Below are positions 10,188 to 17,591 of a stretch of DNA of 64,000 bases, piece after piece. The notes under the pieces were generated by a model. That model ran no database searches. It was not told the origin of the DNA and saw nothing but the letters and a program-made list of their open reading frames with translations. Every line of letters starts with the position of its first letter. The stretch's first letter is position 1. This DNA comes from an uncultured bacterium (lineage in GTDB: Bacteria; Planctomycetota; UBA1135; GCA-002686595): positions 1 to 64,000 of the forward strand of contig CALBMX010000034.1 of assembly GCA_937896235.1 (NCBI GenBank), in the 5' to 3' direction. The translations under genes were made by a program, and so were the position numbers.

Positions 10188-10781
10188 CTAATACTCCAGC
10201 AGCACGCAGGAAGTGCATCGACCGAAGCAGCCGGCTTCAAAAGGTCCACCGCAGGCCTCGCCCCTGATGAAGAAGTTCGTCTCTGCGCCACATGCCAACT
10301 GGGGGTTGCTGTCCGCATCAAATGTGATGGACCCCGCCTTGCCCTTCTCCCACGGCTCCCCATCAGGCCAGCCCCAGGTACTCTCCTGTGCGGGTAGAGG
10401 CGCGGCCTGCTGATAGCCGACCACTAGGCCGGCGTCCGCGACTTCACTGCCCCACGAGTAGGTCACCTTGCTCTCGCAAGCTGCCCCTAGGCAGGACGAC
10501 TTGCCCTTGCGTGTCACACTCGCGCACGTGCCGTCATAGACCTCTACCGCGACGGCGATCATCCACGCGCCATAGGGAGTCTTCGAGCAAGGTGCCGGCG
10601 CAAAGGCCGAGTCCCCATAACCCGTGAGACCGACACAGCCTTCGCACGAAGAGCTAACTTCACCGGACTGATCCTCCGCGACACCTTGGGCTGCCAAAAG
10701 GGACTGCCCACTTACCATCCAAACGAATGCAAGAGCCCCGGCAACAATGCCGCGGCCCCGTCCTATTGTCAATCGTGCCAT
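10188..10781 (-). CDS. secreted cysteine-rich hypothetical protein
   Basis: The 197-residue protein starts with a classical signal peptide (basic start, then IVAGALAFVWMVSGQSLLAAQG). The mature part has at least 12 cysteines, including CEGC near its N terminus, CLGAACES in the middle and CGGPFEAGCFGRCTSC at the end, so several disulphides are likely after export. A strong Shine-Dalgarno sequence (GAGGAGGAG) sits just upstream of the ATG. It is the first gene of the operon that continues with the paralogous pair. No homologous family is recognised. Confidence 0.7.
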   Translation of the reverse strand: MARLTIGRGRGIVAGALAFVWMVSGQSLLAAQGVAEDQSGEVSSSCEGCVGLTGYGDSAFAPAPCSKTPYGAWMIAVAVEVYDGTCASVTRKGKSSCLGAACESKVTYSWGSEVADAGLVVGYQQAAPLPAQESTWGWPDGEPWEKGKAGSITFDADSNPQLACGAETNFFIRGEACGGPFEAGCFGRCTSCVLLEY

Positions 10782-10924
10782 GACTCCTCCTCAAGAGTTG
10801 CTCGAACAAACGGGTCGACTCGCCCAACTCCCGCATGTTCGCGCGGGTGGCCGCCAGGTAAACCCGCGGGCTCGGCCACATTCATCATTGGATGGCCCGC
10901 CCTTCGCCGCTAGAACTTCGCATT

Positions 10925-10969
10925 AAAAAACAAAACCACCCGCTTCCTGTGCCGGAGGCGGGTGGTTTT
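10925..10969 (-). terminator. intrinsic terminator after the GspM-like gene
   Basis: A perfect 12-bp stem (10932-10943 with 10958-10969; AAAACCACCCGC) encloses a 14-base loop. On the minus strand it is followed by a run of six U (AAAAAA at 10925-10930 on the plus strand). It lies 18 bases past the stop of the gene at 10987, ending the five-gene sigma/GspL operon. Confidence 0.9.
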
Positions 10970-10986
10970 GGATTGATGCCGCTTAT

Positions 10987-11544
10987 CTACTCGGCTGGAA
11001 GTCGCGAGGTGATATCCGCTTTCCAAGTCCAACGGTCCGAACCGTACTCGTCGTCTTTTGCCTTGTCGATCGGGATAAACGAAGCCTTCGTAACCACCAC
11101 AAAAGGGTTCTCGACCTCAAGGATGTAGAAGTAGTTCGAGATGTTTCCACGCGGACGCCCCAGCTTGGGATCCTTAGGAGACAGGGACCACGTCTTGTCG
11201 GTAGAGCCCGCGACGTTACTTTTCTCACTGGGGGAAGCCACGTCCACAAAACCAAGCGCGACATCCGTTCGGCCGGCCATGGTCCGCGCGTATTCCCCTG
11301 CGTTTTGCAGCTCTTCATAAGAGAAGCCCGCACTCACTTTTTGAAGCTGATCGAGTTCGACAGCAAGCTGCTGAATCCTATTTGCGACCCGTCCAGCTAA
11401 GGCATTGTCTCCAACGACTTGCTCTTGAAGGGTGGCCTTGTGAACCATCGCCTCCTTAGACATGTAGCCCAAAACAAGAGCGCCCAAGAAACAGACGACC
11501 ATGACAGCGCGCACAAAATTCATCGTTGCAAAGAAGTTCTTCAC
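10987..11544 (-). CDS. PilO/GspM-like inner-membrane protein
   Basis: The 185-residue protein has one N-terminal transmembrane helix (about residues 9-28, FVRAVMVVCFLGALVLGYM). A coiled-coil-prone helix follows (VANRIQQLAVELDQLQKV), then a small alpha/beta domain. This layout (short cytosolic tail, TM, coiled coil, ferredoxin-like fold) is that of PilO and GspM, inner-membrane platform proteins of type IV pili and type II secretion. Sequence similarity is too low to choose between them. Position supports the call: its ATG overlaps by 4 bases the stop of a GspL/PilM-like gene, the usual partner. A strong terminator follows. Confidence 0.55.
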   Translation of the reverse strand: MKNFFATMNFVRAVMVVCFLGALVLGYMSKEAMVHKATLQEQVVGDNALAGRVANRIQQLAVELDQLQKVSAGFSYEELQNAGEYARTMAGRTDVALGFVDVASPSEKSNVAGSTDKTWSLSPKDPKLGRPRGNISNYFYILEVENPFVVVTKASFIPIDKAKDDEYGSDRWTWKADITSRLPAE

Positions 11545-13148
11545 GCTTCGCCTCCTTGTTCTTCAAGCACAGCCATGTCGACCTTGATTCTAATCCCTGG
11601 AACGGCGATGCCCACATTCCCGTCCAGCACGTCGGTTCCCACTTCTTTAAACTCAGAGCACCAAGGCATCGACTCGACCTCCTTGCGGAAGTTGTCCCAA
11701 GCGCGCGTTGCAACCACACTGGTTTCGGCGAAAAAAGACATGTCCATCGAGACGAGGACAAGGTCATCGGTATTCGCCCTGCCGGGCTGGAAATCACCGT
11801 CGATCTTCTTGATCTTGAAGCGAGCGGTCTCGTCTTCTGAGAGCTTCTCTAGAACGTTAAGCACCCGAGTCATCGCGCCAAATGCCGACTGTGGCTGGCG
11901 AATCTCGGAGTTCTGACCCAGCTTCTTTTTCAGGTTTTGGACTTCCTTATCCAAGCTCCGCTCGATTGCGAGCAGACCGTTAAAGTCGTTAGCGTCCGGT
12001 CCATCGTCCGCAAATAGGCGATCGGCTTGTGCAATCAACGCCGCGCTAGGAGAGCGAATGTAACCGGCGGTTCCCTCCTTGGGGACTCCAAGCATGAAGC
12101 GGTTAGACGAGTCCAGCCACTTGTGCAGGTCGGCCTCAAGAGGGGCGATCTCCTTCTGCAAGATCACGAAGTGAATCCCCATCACAGCTGCGATCAAAAG
12201 GGCCAGGACCGCGAGAGGTAACTCAAGACGCTCTAGCTTGCCGGAAAAGACGAGCTCTTCGCGACGCAAGCGCGGCTTCATCGGGCCGCCACCCATGCGA
12301 CCAAATGCGGCGCCAAAAACCACGGCAAAGGTTGAAGGTGTCGTACCTTCGGGAAGGTTTGTCCCCTCAAAAACCGGTAGCGCGCGGACGGCAATCTCAT
12401 CGAAGAGCTCGCCCTCGATTCCACTCACGGCAAGGCCCGCGAGATAAATTCCATCGAGTGAGTTCGAAGTCTGCAGACCCGTTACCGTTCTGGAGATCTC
12501 GCGCAGCAGGCGCGCGCGCGCCGCATCGTCGGTCCCCGACATATGCGCGGCGCGCATCATGCGCACCGAGCCGCCGTCAACAACAGCAATCACTGCCGTA
12601 TCGGTGCCGACGTTGATCAGGATTTGAGAGCCATCCGCACTAAGCACTCCAGCAGACCAAGCTGCATTCACAAGTGCGGACGTCTCCACTTCGGCCTCAA
12701 AAGGCTCAAGTCCCGCCTTGGTAGCGGCTGCGATTACAGCGCGAAGGGGCTCCTTGAGGACCGAGGTGACCAAGAGATGGGACTCGACACCTGTAGAGTT
12801 CACCGTGTGGAAATCGACGATCACATCGTCGATATTCCATTGGGGCAGCTGGCTTTCAATCTCGAACTTGATCACCTGCTCGATCTTCGCGGGATCATCG
12901 AAAGGCAAGGTCAGCGTGCGGAATGCAGCTGAGCTCGCATCGACTACAAGCCCGATCTCGTCGAGGGGGAGTTTCTGCTTCTTCGCGACGGCCTTCAAGG
13001 CAGCCGTTAGATCCCCTAGGGGATCCTCGGAGTCCGCGGAGATCTCGCCACGCGTACAAAAGCTTACGCTGGGTTTCTTCACGCTGCCGTCTAAGACGAG
13101 CAGCTCAAAATCGGTCCGGCCGATGCGGATTCCGCAAGTTCGTGCCAT
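11541..13148 (-). CDS. GspL / fused PilM-PilN-like assembly-platform protein
   Basis: The 535-residue protein starts with an actin/FtsA-like cytoplasmic domain (MARTCGIRIGRTDFELLVLDG). It includes the PilM/GspL-type segment KIEQVIKFEIESQLPQ followed by IDDVIVDFHTV, and a phosphate-loop-like ILINVGTDTAVIAVVDGG. A single transmembrane helix at about residue 310-330 (LAVLALLIAAVMGIHFVIL) leads into a periplasmic domain of about 200 residues. This fuses the functions of PilM and PilN, as in GspL. These proteins link the secretion ATPase to the inner-membrane platform. No ATPase, secretin or pilin gene is in the window, so this looks like an orphan platform pair with the GspM-like gene downstream. 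Confidence 0.65.
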   Translation of the reverse strand: MARTCGIRIGRTDFELLVLDGSVKKPSVSFCTRGEISADSEDPLGDLTAALKAVAKKQKLPLDEIGLVVDASSAAFRTLTLPFDDPAKIEQVIKFEIESQLPQWNIDDVIVDFHTVNSTGVESHLLVTSVLKEPLRAVIAAATKAGLEPFEAEVETSALVNAAWSAGVLSADGSQILINVGTDTAVIAVVDGGSVRMMRAAHMSGTDDAARARLLREISRTVTGLQTSNSLDGIYLAGLAVSGIEGELFDEIAVRALPVFEGTNLPEGTTPSTFAVVFGAAFGRMGGGPMKPRLRREELVFSGKLERLELPLAVLALLIAAVMGIHFVILQKEIAPLEADLHKWLDSSNRFMLGVPKEGTAGYIRSPSAALIAQADRLFADDGPDANDFNGLLAIERSLDKEVQNLKKKLGQNSEIRQPQSAFGAMTRVLNVLEKLSEDETARFKIKKIDGDFQPGRANTDDLVLVSMDMSFFAETSVVATRAWDNFRKEVESMPWCSEFKEVGTDVLDGNVGIAVPGIRIKVDMAVLEEQGGEA

Positions 13149-13154
13149 GGTCGG

Positions 13155-13523
13155 TCAGTTTCCTATAGATGGGAGGGCACCAACGGCAAGCTCATCAAAA
13201 GCTCGACGTTTGTCCTCGGGTAGAACCCTATCGCGAATCAGGTCGCGATACTTGCCGCCTATTGCAACGAGTTCGGGTTCAAGGGTCGACAGATGTCTGG
13301 ACTTTAAGTCGTCGAGTTCACGCTCGAAGCGGTCCAACAGGTACTTTAGGTTGCGCTCGCGGTCGTCGGAAAGGTCGAATTCAACCACCATCCGATCGCA
13401 ATAGGGGCCAAATCGCCCCTTGGAAGCCTCGACCGGGCCTGTGTGACGAAGTTCACCCGCCGCAAAGCCGGCAAGGCCTGAGACAAAGCTAAGCAGGAGG
13501 ATCCAAAAGTTCAGGGGCTTCAT
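13155..13523 (-). CDS. Spy/CpxP/CnrX-like periplasmic helical protein
   Basis: This 122-residue protein has an N-terminal hydrophobic helix (about 4-24) and then a short, highly charged all-helical domain: DLSDDRERNLKYLLDRFERELDDL, then a second helix ending LPEDKRRAFDEL. This matches the heavy-metal-resistance/periplasmic-sensor group (CpxP, Spy, CnrX), which bind metals or unfolded proteins and often signal to ECF sigma systems. It sits directly downstream of an ECF sigma and anti-sigma pair (10-base gap) and 6 bases upstream of the GspL-like gene. A role as the periplasmic sensor input is plausible. No cysteine-rich or histidine-rich metal site is evident. Confidence 0.6.
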   Translation of the reverse strand: MKPLNFWILLLSFVSGLAGFAAGELRHTGPVEASKGRFGPYCDRMVVEFDLSDDRERNLKYLLDRFERELDDLKSRHLSTLEPELVAIGGKYRDLIRDRVLPEDKRRAFDELAVGALPSIGN

Positions 13524-13533
13524 GCGTGTCAGT

Positions 13534-14094
13534 CTAGCGCCTGAAGTTGCCGCGCTCTTTCTCGAAATCCAAAGTGCTCAGGTCCTTCTTCTCTTTTGCG
13601 TTCATTTCATCGAGCTCCCGCAAGACCTCGGGAAGCATGTCGGGAAGCTGCTCGGCGGCAAGATCGGAGCCGGTCGGCTGCCCCTGCAATCCAAGAAGGA
13701 ATGAGAACGACAGAAGCAGGGCCGCAGCAACTGCCGTCAAGCTGAGCACAAAGGGCAGGATCGAGCTGTCCTTGACCCCGAGAGCTTGAGAGTGGGTACG
13801 AGCTGGTGCGATGGTGGGCTCGGGCTCGAGCTCGAAGACACTCTCCGCAAAAGCGGCGCTCGCGACGCGGGCCGAAAACCCCAAGGGGATTTCGAAGGAC
13901 TCACTCGGCACAGCTGCATCCATCCAACGCTTGACGTTGGTGAGGTCGGCAGCCCGCCCTCGACAGGGTGGGCACGAAAGGAGGTGCTGGCGTAACGGAC
14001 CCGCTTGGGTCTCGTTTAGCTCTCCATCGAGGTACCCGGGAATTAGAGTCTCGGCGCGCCCGCAAGCGACCGGATCTTGGCCATATGCTTTCAT
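13534..14094 (-). CDS. zinc-finger anti-sigma factor (membrane-anchored)
   Basis: The 186-residue protein carries an N-terminal zf-HC2/ZAS anti-sigma domain (PGYLDGELNETQAGPLRQHL followed by the ligand cluster H-x3-C-x2-C, HLLSCPPC). A single transmembrane helix at about residues 119-143 (FVLSLTAVAAALLLSFSFLL) precedes a periplasmic tail of about 45 residues. Such proteins sequester their cognate ECF sigma at the membrane until a periplasmic signal arrives. Its start overlaps the sigma-factor stop by 4 bases, the standard cognate-pair arrangement. The Spy-like gene follows after 10 bases and could be the sensor. Confidence 0.85.
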   Translation of the reverse strand: MKAYGQDPVACGRAETLIPGYLDGELNETQAGPLRQHLLSCPPCRGRAADLTNVKRWMDAAVPSESFEIPLGFSARVASAAFAESVFELEPEPTIAPARTHSQALGVKDSSILPFVLSLTAVAAALLLSFSFLLGLQGQPTGSDLAAEQLPDMLPEVLRELDEMNAKEKKDLSTLDFEKERGNFRR

Positions 14095-14687
14095 AGACTC
14101 TCTCCAAATTCAGGGAAGAGGCGCAAGAGCGCTTCCTTAAAGCGAGCTCTAGCTCGATAGAGTCGCGATTCGACGGTTCCAATCGAGATCTCCAAGAGAT
14201 CGGCGATTTCCTGGTAGCTGCGCTCTTCAAACTCGCGCATTACGATCACACTGCGGAAAATGTCCGGCAGCTCATCGAGGGCGGCGTGGGTCATGTCGGC
14301 GATCTCTTCACGCTCCATTCGCGCACTTGGCGCGAGAATCTGCGGTATCCGCTCGGCGACGAGCTCAGGATCCTCCACCGCGCGAATCGGGCTTCTCCCG
14401 CAGCGCTTGATAAAGTCCAGCGCCGTATTGACTGCAATCCTCTGGAGCCAAGTCGAGAATGAAGCTTGATGCTGAAAGGAGTCGAGCCGCCGGAATGCCT
14501 TGAGAAAGGAGTCCTGGACGATGTCCTCCACCTCGACAGCATGGCGAGTGTAGCTTCGGACCACGGCAAAAAGCCGCGACTGGTGACGCTCGACAAGTAG
14601 CTGAAAGGACAGCTGGTTGCCTTCTAGAGTCTCCCGGACGAGGTCTTTGTCAGTGGATACGGCGGGTTGCATAAGTGATAGAGCCAT
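14091..14687 (-). CDS. ECF-family RNA polymerase sigma factor (RpoE-like)
   Basis: An extracytoplasmic-function sigma factor with only regions 2 and 4. Region 2 includes VEDIVQDSFLKAFRRLDSF and FSTWLQRIAVNTALDFIKR. Region 4 includes LPDIFRSVIVMREFEERSYQEIADLLEISIGTVESRLYRAR. I prefer the ATG at 14687 (198 residues); the open frame extends upstream to a TTG at 14732 and another ATG lies at 14672. It overlaps the anti-sigma gene (ATGA) and heads the operon Spy-like, GspL-like, GspM-like. ECF operons are usually autoregulated, so its own promoter should lie in 14688-14778, but I could not identify a motif. Confidence 0.93.
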   Translation of the reverse strand: MALSLMQPAVSTDKDLVRETLEGNQLSFQLLVERHQSRLFAVVRSYTRHAVEVEDIVQDSFLKAFRRLDSFQHQASFSTWLQRIAVNTALDFIKRCGRSPIRAVEDPELVAERIPQILAPSARMEREEIADMTHAALDELPDIFRSVIVMREFEERSYQEIADLLEISIGTVESRLYRARARFKEALLRLFPEFGESL

Positions 14688-14778
14688 CGCGGGGAGACAG
14701 ACGCCCCCCCGAGCATGGTATTCCCGTCGCAAGGGAAAAGGGCCCCCAAAAGGGTGGCGCTTTTTCTCTTACCGGCCT

Positions 14779-16059
14779 CTAGAAGCCTTCGCCGGCGGCC
14801 TCAGAGACCCGGCCCATGAGGTGCCCCATCTTCTCCACTTTCGTTCGTAAGTACTTTTCATTAGTACTGTTATGCTCGATAACAAGGGGCTCTTGGGCAA
14901 CGATGTCCAACCCGTAACCGGCTAGGCCGGCGATCTTCTTCGGATTATTTGTGAGCAGACGCATGTGCCGAACACCCAAGAAGGTCAGCATTTGAGCGCC
15001 AAGGCCATATTCGCGCAGGTCGGCCGGGAATCCAAGCGCTTCGTTCGCCTCGACGGTATCCAAGCCGCTGTCTTGTAGGGCGTAGGCCCGCAGCTTGTTG
15101 GCGAGTCCGATCCCGCGCCCCTCGTGGTTGCGCATATAGATAAGGACGCCGTGGGGTTTCTCCGCCAAGATCCGGAGCGCGCCGTGAAGCTGATCCCCGC
15201 AATCACACCGCAAGGAGGCGAAAATGTCCCCTGTTAGGCACTCCGAGTGCACGCGCACGTAGGTCTCATCCACCATCGCCTCGCGGGGCTCCAGGGTGTC
15301 CTGCCCGTCGGCGCCCTTCTTTCCGGGGTTCATTCCTACGGTAAGGGCGACGTGCTCCTCGCCGGTCAGGCTGGAGCGGAAAATCGAGGCGTGGAACTCG
15401 CCAAAACTCGTAGGGAGCGGAATATCGAGGATTACCGGCTCGATGAGGCGCTCATTCTGACGGCGCCAAGCGATGAGGTCGGCGATCGTATAGAGCTTGA
15501 GGTCGTGCTTCTCCGCGAACTTCATAAGCGCGGGCATGCGCGCCATGGTGCCATCCTCGTTCATGATCTCACAGATCACCCCGGCCTCCCGTGCGCCACA
15601 CAAGCGCGCGAAGTCAACCGATGCCTCTGTGTGGCCACCCCGCACCAAAACTCCACCCCGAACCCCCCTCAGGGGGAAAATGTGGCCTGGCGAGACGAGG
15701 TCGCGCTCGGTTGCGTCGGCTGCAATGGCCGCCTGGACGGTCCGCGCGCGATCGGCAGCACTGATCCCGGTCGTCACACCTGTCGCCGCTTCGATCGACA
15801 CCGTAAATGCGGTGCTCATCCGACTCTGGTTGCGCTGAGCCTGCATCTGTAGGCCCAGCGTGTCGCAGAGCTCGCCGCTCATCGGCATGCAGATCAGCCC
15901 GCGGGCCTCTTTGGCCATGAAGTTGATCGCCTCTGGCGTGACGTGCTCGGCAAGCATGACCAGGTCACCCTCGTTCTCGCGGTCGGGATCGTCCACCAGA
16001 ACGATCATTTTGCCAGCGCGGAGCGCCTCGATAGCCTCGGGGATCGGAGAGATTTCCAT
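14779..16059 (-). CDS. ribBA: bifunctional 3,4-DHBP synthase / GTP cyclohydrolase II
   Basis: RibBA supplies both precursors of riboflavin synthesis, from ribulose 5-phosphate and from GTP. In the 426 residues, the RibB half shows [16 protein letters not shown] (metal and substrate binding), ICMPM and [13 protein letters not shown]. The RibA half has the zinc cluster C-x10-C-x-C in [19 protein letters not shown], the loop [11 protein letters not shown], and LLTNNPKKI. Both halves look complete. No FMN-riboswitch consensus is visible in the leader, but a hairpin lies 40-75 bases upstream (16098-16133). No other rib gene is nearby. Confidence 0.96.
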   Translation of the reverse strand: MEISPIPEAIEALRAGKMIVLVDDPDRENEGDLVMLAEHVTPEAINFMAKEARGLICMPMSGELCDTLGLQMQAQRNQSRMSTAFTVSIEAATGVTTGISAADRARTVQAAIAADATERDLVSPGHIFPLRGVRGGVLVRGGHTEASVDFARLCGAREAGVICEIMNEDGTMARMPALMKFAEKHDLKLYTIADLIAWRRQNERLIEPVILDIPLPTSFGEFHASIFRSSLTGEEHVALTVGMNPGKKGADGQDTLEPREAMVDETYVRVHSECLTGDIFASLRCDCGDQLHGALRILAEKPHGVLIYMRNHEGRGIGLANKLRAYALQDSGLDTVEANEALGFPADLREYGLGAQMLTFLGVRHMRLLTNNPKKIAGLAGYGLDIVAQEPLVIEHNSTNEKYLRTKVEKMGHLMGRVSEAAGEGF

Positions 16060-16384
16060 GACAGCGTCGGGAGCAAAGTCCCTAGGTATTGAGAGTTATG
16101 TTCCCCTTAGGAGAGAACCCAAGGGGAAAACATTCTAGCGAATCTTGAGCTGGAAAACCTCGGATGAGGCTGTGAAACAATTGCCCGTCAGGGATCGAGG
16201 CCTTTGTGGACAACTTGGTGGACAACCTTGTGGATACGTCAATCGGCAGCCGTAAGCCACTGTATTCAAGGTACTTATGTCGTCATTGCCCCCCACCTGA
16301 GGTTGTGGATGGGCTCGCCCTTTAGCGGATGGGCCTTTGGCCGATAACGGGGAAGCCCCCAACCCCTGCCTCTGCATCCTGCAC
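16060..16384. other. divergent intergenic region with hairpin and DnaA-box-like motifs
   Basis: The region lies between ribBA (minus) and a protease gene (plus). An 8-bp inverted repeat TTCCCCTT/AAGGGGAA (16101-16108 with 16121-16128) falls in the ribBA leader, with outer ATG/CAT able to extend it. Four TGTGGAYAA-like words occur at 16205-16213 (TGTGGACAA), 16217-16225 (GGTGGACAA), 16229-16237 (TGTGGATAC) and 16304-16312 (TGTGGATGG). These are one to three mismatches from the DnaA box. A perfect sigma-28-type -10 word, GCCGATAA, sits at 16340-16347, 37 bases before the protease start. No convincing coding sequence was seen. Confidence 0.5.
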
Positions 16385-17566
16385 ATGAAAACACAGCTAC
16401 TGATCACTTTCGCAACTGGCGCCATTATCGCTTCTGTCGCCGTCGTTGGCAGCAATGAGCTTCAACGCCTTGATACCGCCCTGATCAGCGCCAATGGCAA
16501 TGCGAACTCCGAGCGCCAAGCAGGAGCCGCCCTCGTCGCTCGCGAACTCAAACAGCAGCGCGAAGAGCGGACGGCCCTCACCCAGGAGCTGAATCGGCTC
16601 GAAATGGAGATCGACCGGCTCGAGGGAGAGCGGGCTACCGACATTGCGAAGCTGCAGGAGGATTACCTGCTAACTCGGAGTCAGCTAGAGGGACTATTGA
16701 CCTCGTCTAGCAGCCAACTCACTGTCCTTGAGTCTTCCGTATCACGCATCGAGGGTGCCGAGTACGCGTCCCTGATCAAGGAGCTAAACTCCAACATGTC
16801 GGAGCACTGGGGTGTTCTCGAGGCGCGCCTCGAACGCAACGCGGACGAGCTTGAGGAGAGTCGCAACGCGCTCACCGAGCTCGACCTGAAGGTCAAAGAG
16901 AGGCGCGACACGGACAAGATGTGGCGGGAGCTGCTTGGGCCCGTCGTGCAGCTTGCGGGTGAAAGCAGTGTGGGTAGTGGTGTGCTATTGAAGTCTCTGC
17001 CCGTCGGCGAGAGGTGGCGCACACTTGTGGTGACGGCGTGGCATGTGGTGCGCGACATTCAAGGTGACCAGGGTTTAGACACGAAGGTGCCCGTCACGAT
17101 TTACGACCAAGTTGGCGCTATGCGAATCGAATCCGCTTCGCTGGTTCGTCACGACGCCCTTATCGATGTTGCGGTGCTTGAGATCTTTAGTGCCCGTCCG
17201 TTTGCAAACGGCGCGGACCTACCGACCCGCGACACACTCCTGTCGCATCGCGTTTTTGATCCCATCTACGCCGTGGGATGTCCCCTTGGAAACGACCCGA
17301 TTCCCACTGCGGGCGAGCTTGCGGATACTAGCCACGATATCGATGGCATGAACTATTGGATGATCAACGCACCAACGTTCATCGGGAACTCCGGAGGCGG
17401 AATCTTTGACGCCGAGTCCCATGAGCTCTTGGGCATCTTCTCCAAGATCTACAACTATGGCGTCACGCAACAGACCATCATTCCCCACATGGGTTTGGTC
17501 ACCCCGATGGCGACGATTTACAGCTGGATCGAAGCCCAGGATTTGGACTTTGTGATACCGGAGTAG
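16385..17566 (+). CDS. trypsin-like serine protease with N-terminal anchor and coiled coil
   Basis: I take the ATG at 16385 (393 residues); the frame extends to 16337 but that puts a non-signal stretch before the export signal. A hydrophobic segment at about 4-22 anchors or exports the protein. Residues about 40-190 are a heptad-rich coiled coil (ELNRLEMEIDRLEGERATDI). The C-terminal domain is an S1C/HtrA-like protease with a complete triad: His220 in VVTAWHVV, Asp261 in LIDVAVLEI and Ser336 in GNSGGGIFD. No PDZ domain follows. A long coiled coil before a bare protease domain is unusual for HtrA. It stands alone, divergent from ribBA. Confidence 0.85.
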   Translation: MKTQLLITFATGAIIASVAVVGSNELQRLDTALISANGNANSERQAGAALVARELKQQREERTALTQELNRLEMEIDRLEGERATDIAKLQEDYLLTRSQLEGLLTSSSSQLTVLESSVSRIEGAEYASLIKELNSNMSEHWGVLEARLERNADELEESRNALTELDLKVKERRDTDKMWRELLGPVVQLAGESSVGSGVLLKSLPVGERWRTLVVTAWHVVRDIQGDQGLDTKVPVTIYDQVGAMRIESASLVRHDALIDVAVLEIFSARPFANGADLPTRDTLLSHRVFDPIYAVGCPLGNDPIPTAGELADTSHDIDGMNYWMINAPTFIGNSGGGIFDAESHELLGIFSKIYNYGVTQQTIIPHMGLVTPMATIYSWIEAQDLDFVIPE

Positions 17567-17591
17567 TCGCGCCGGACTCGGTGTGTAGAGG

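Noticed and set aside
10184-10363. N-terminal extension of the 9323-10183 gene
   Set aside because: It overlaps the Cys-rich protein gene by 176 bases and delays the export signal. The ATG at 10183 is 4 bases after the upstream stop.
16060-16140. FMN riboswitch in the ribBA leader
   Set aside because: The conserved FMN-element words are absent. Only a simple 8-bp hairpin is present.
16205-16312. Replication origin from DnaA-box-like words
   Set aside because: No dnaA, dnaN, parAB or AT-rich unwinding segment nearby, and the boxes are imperfect.
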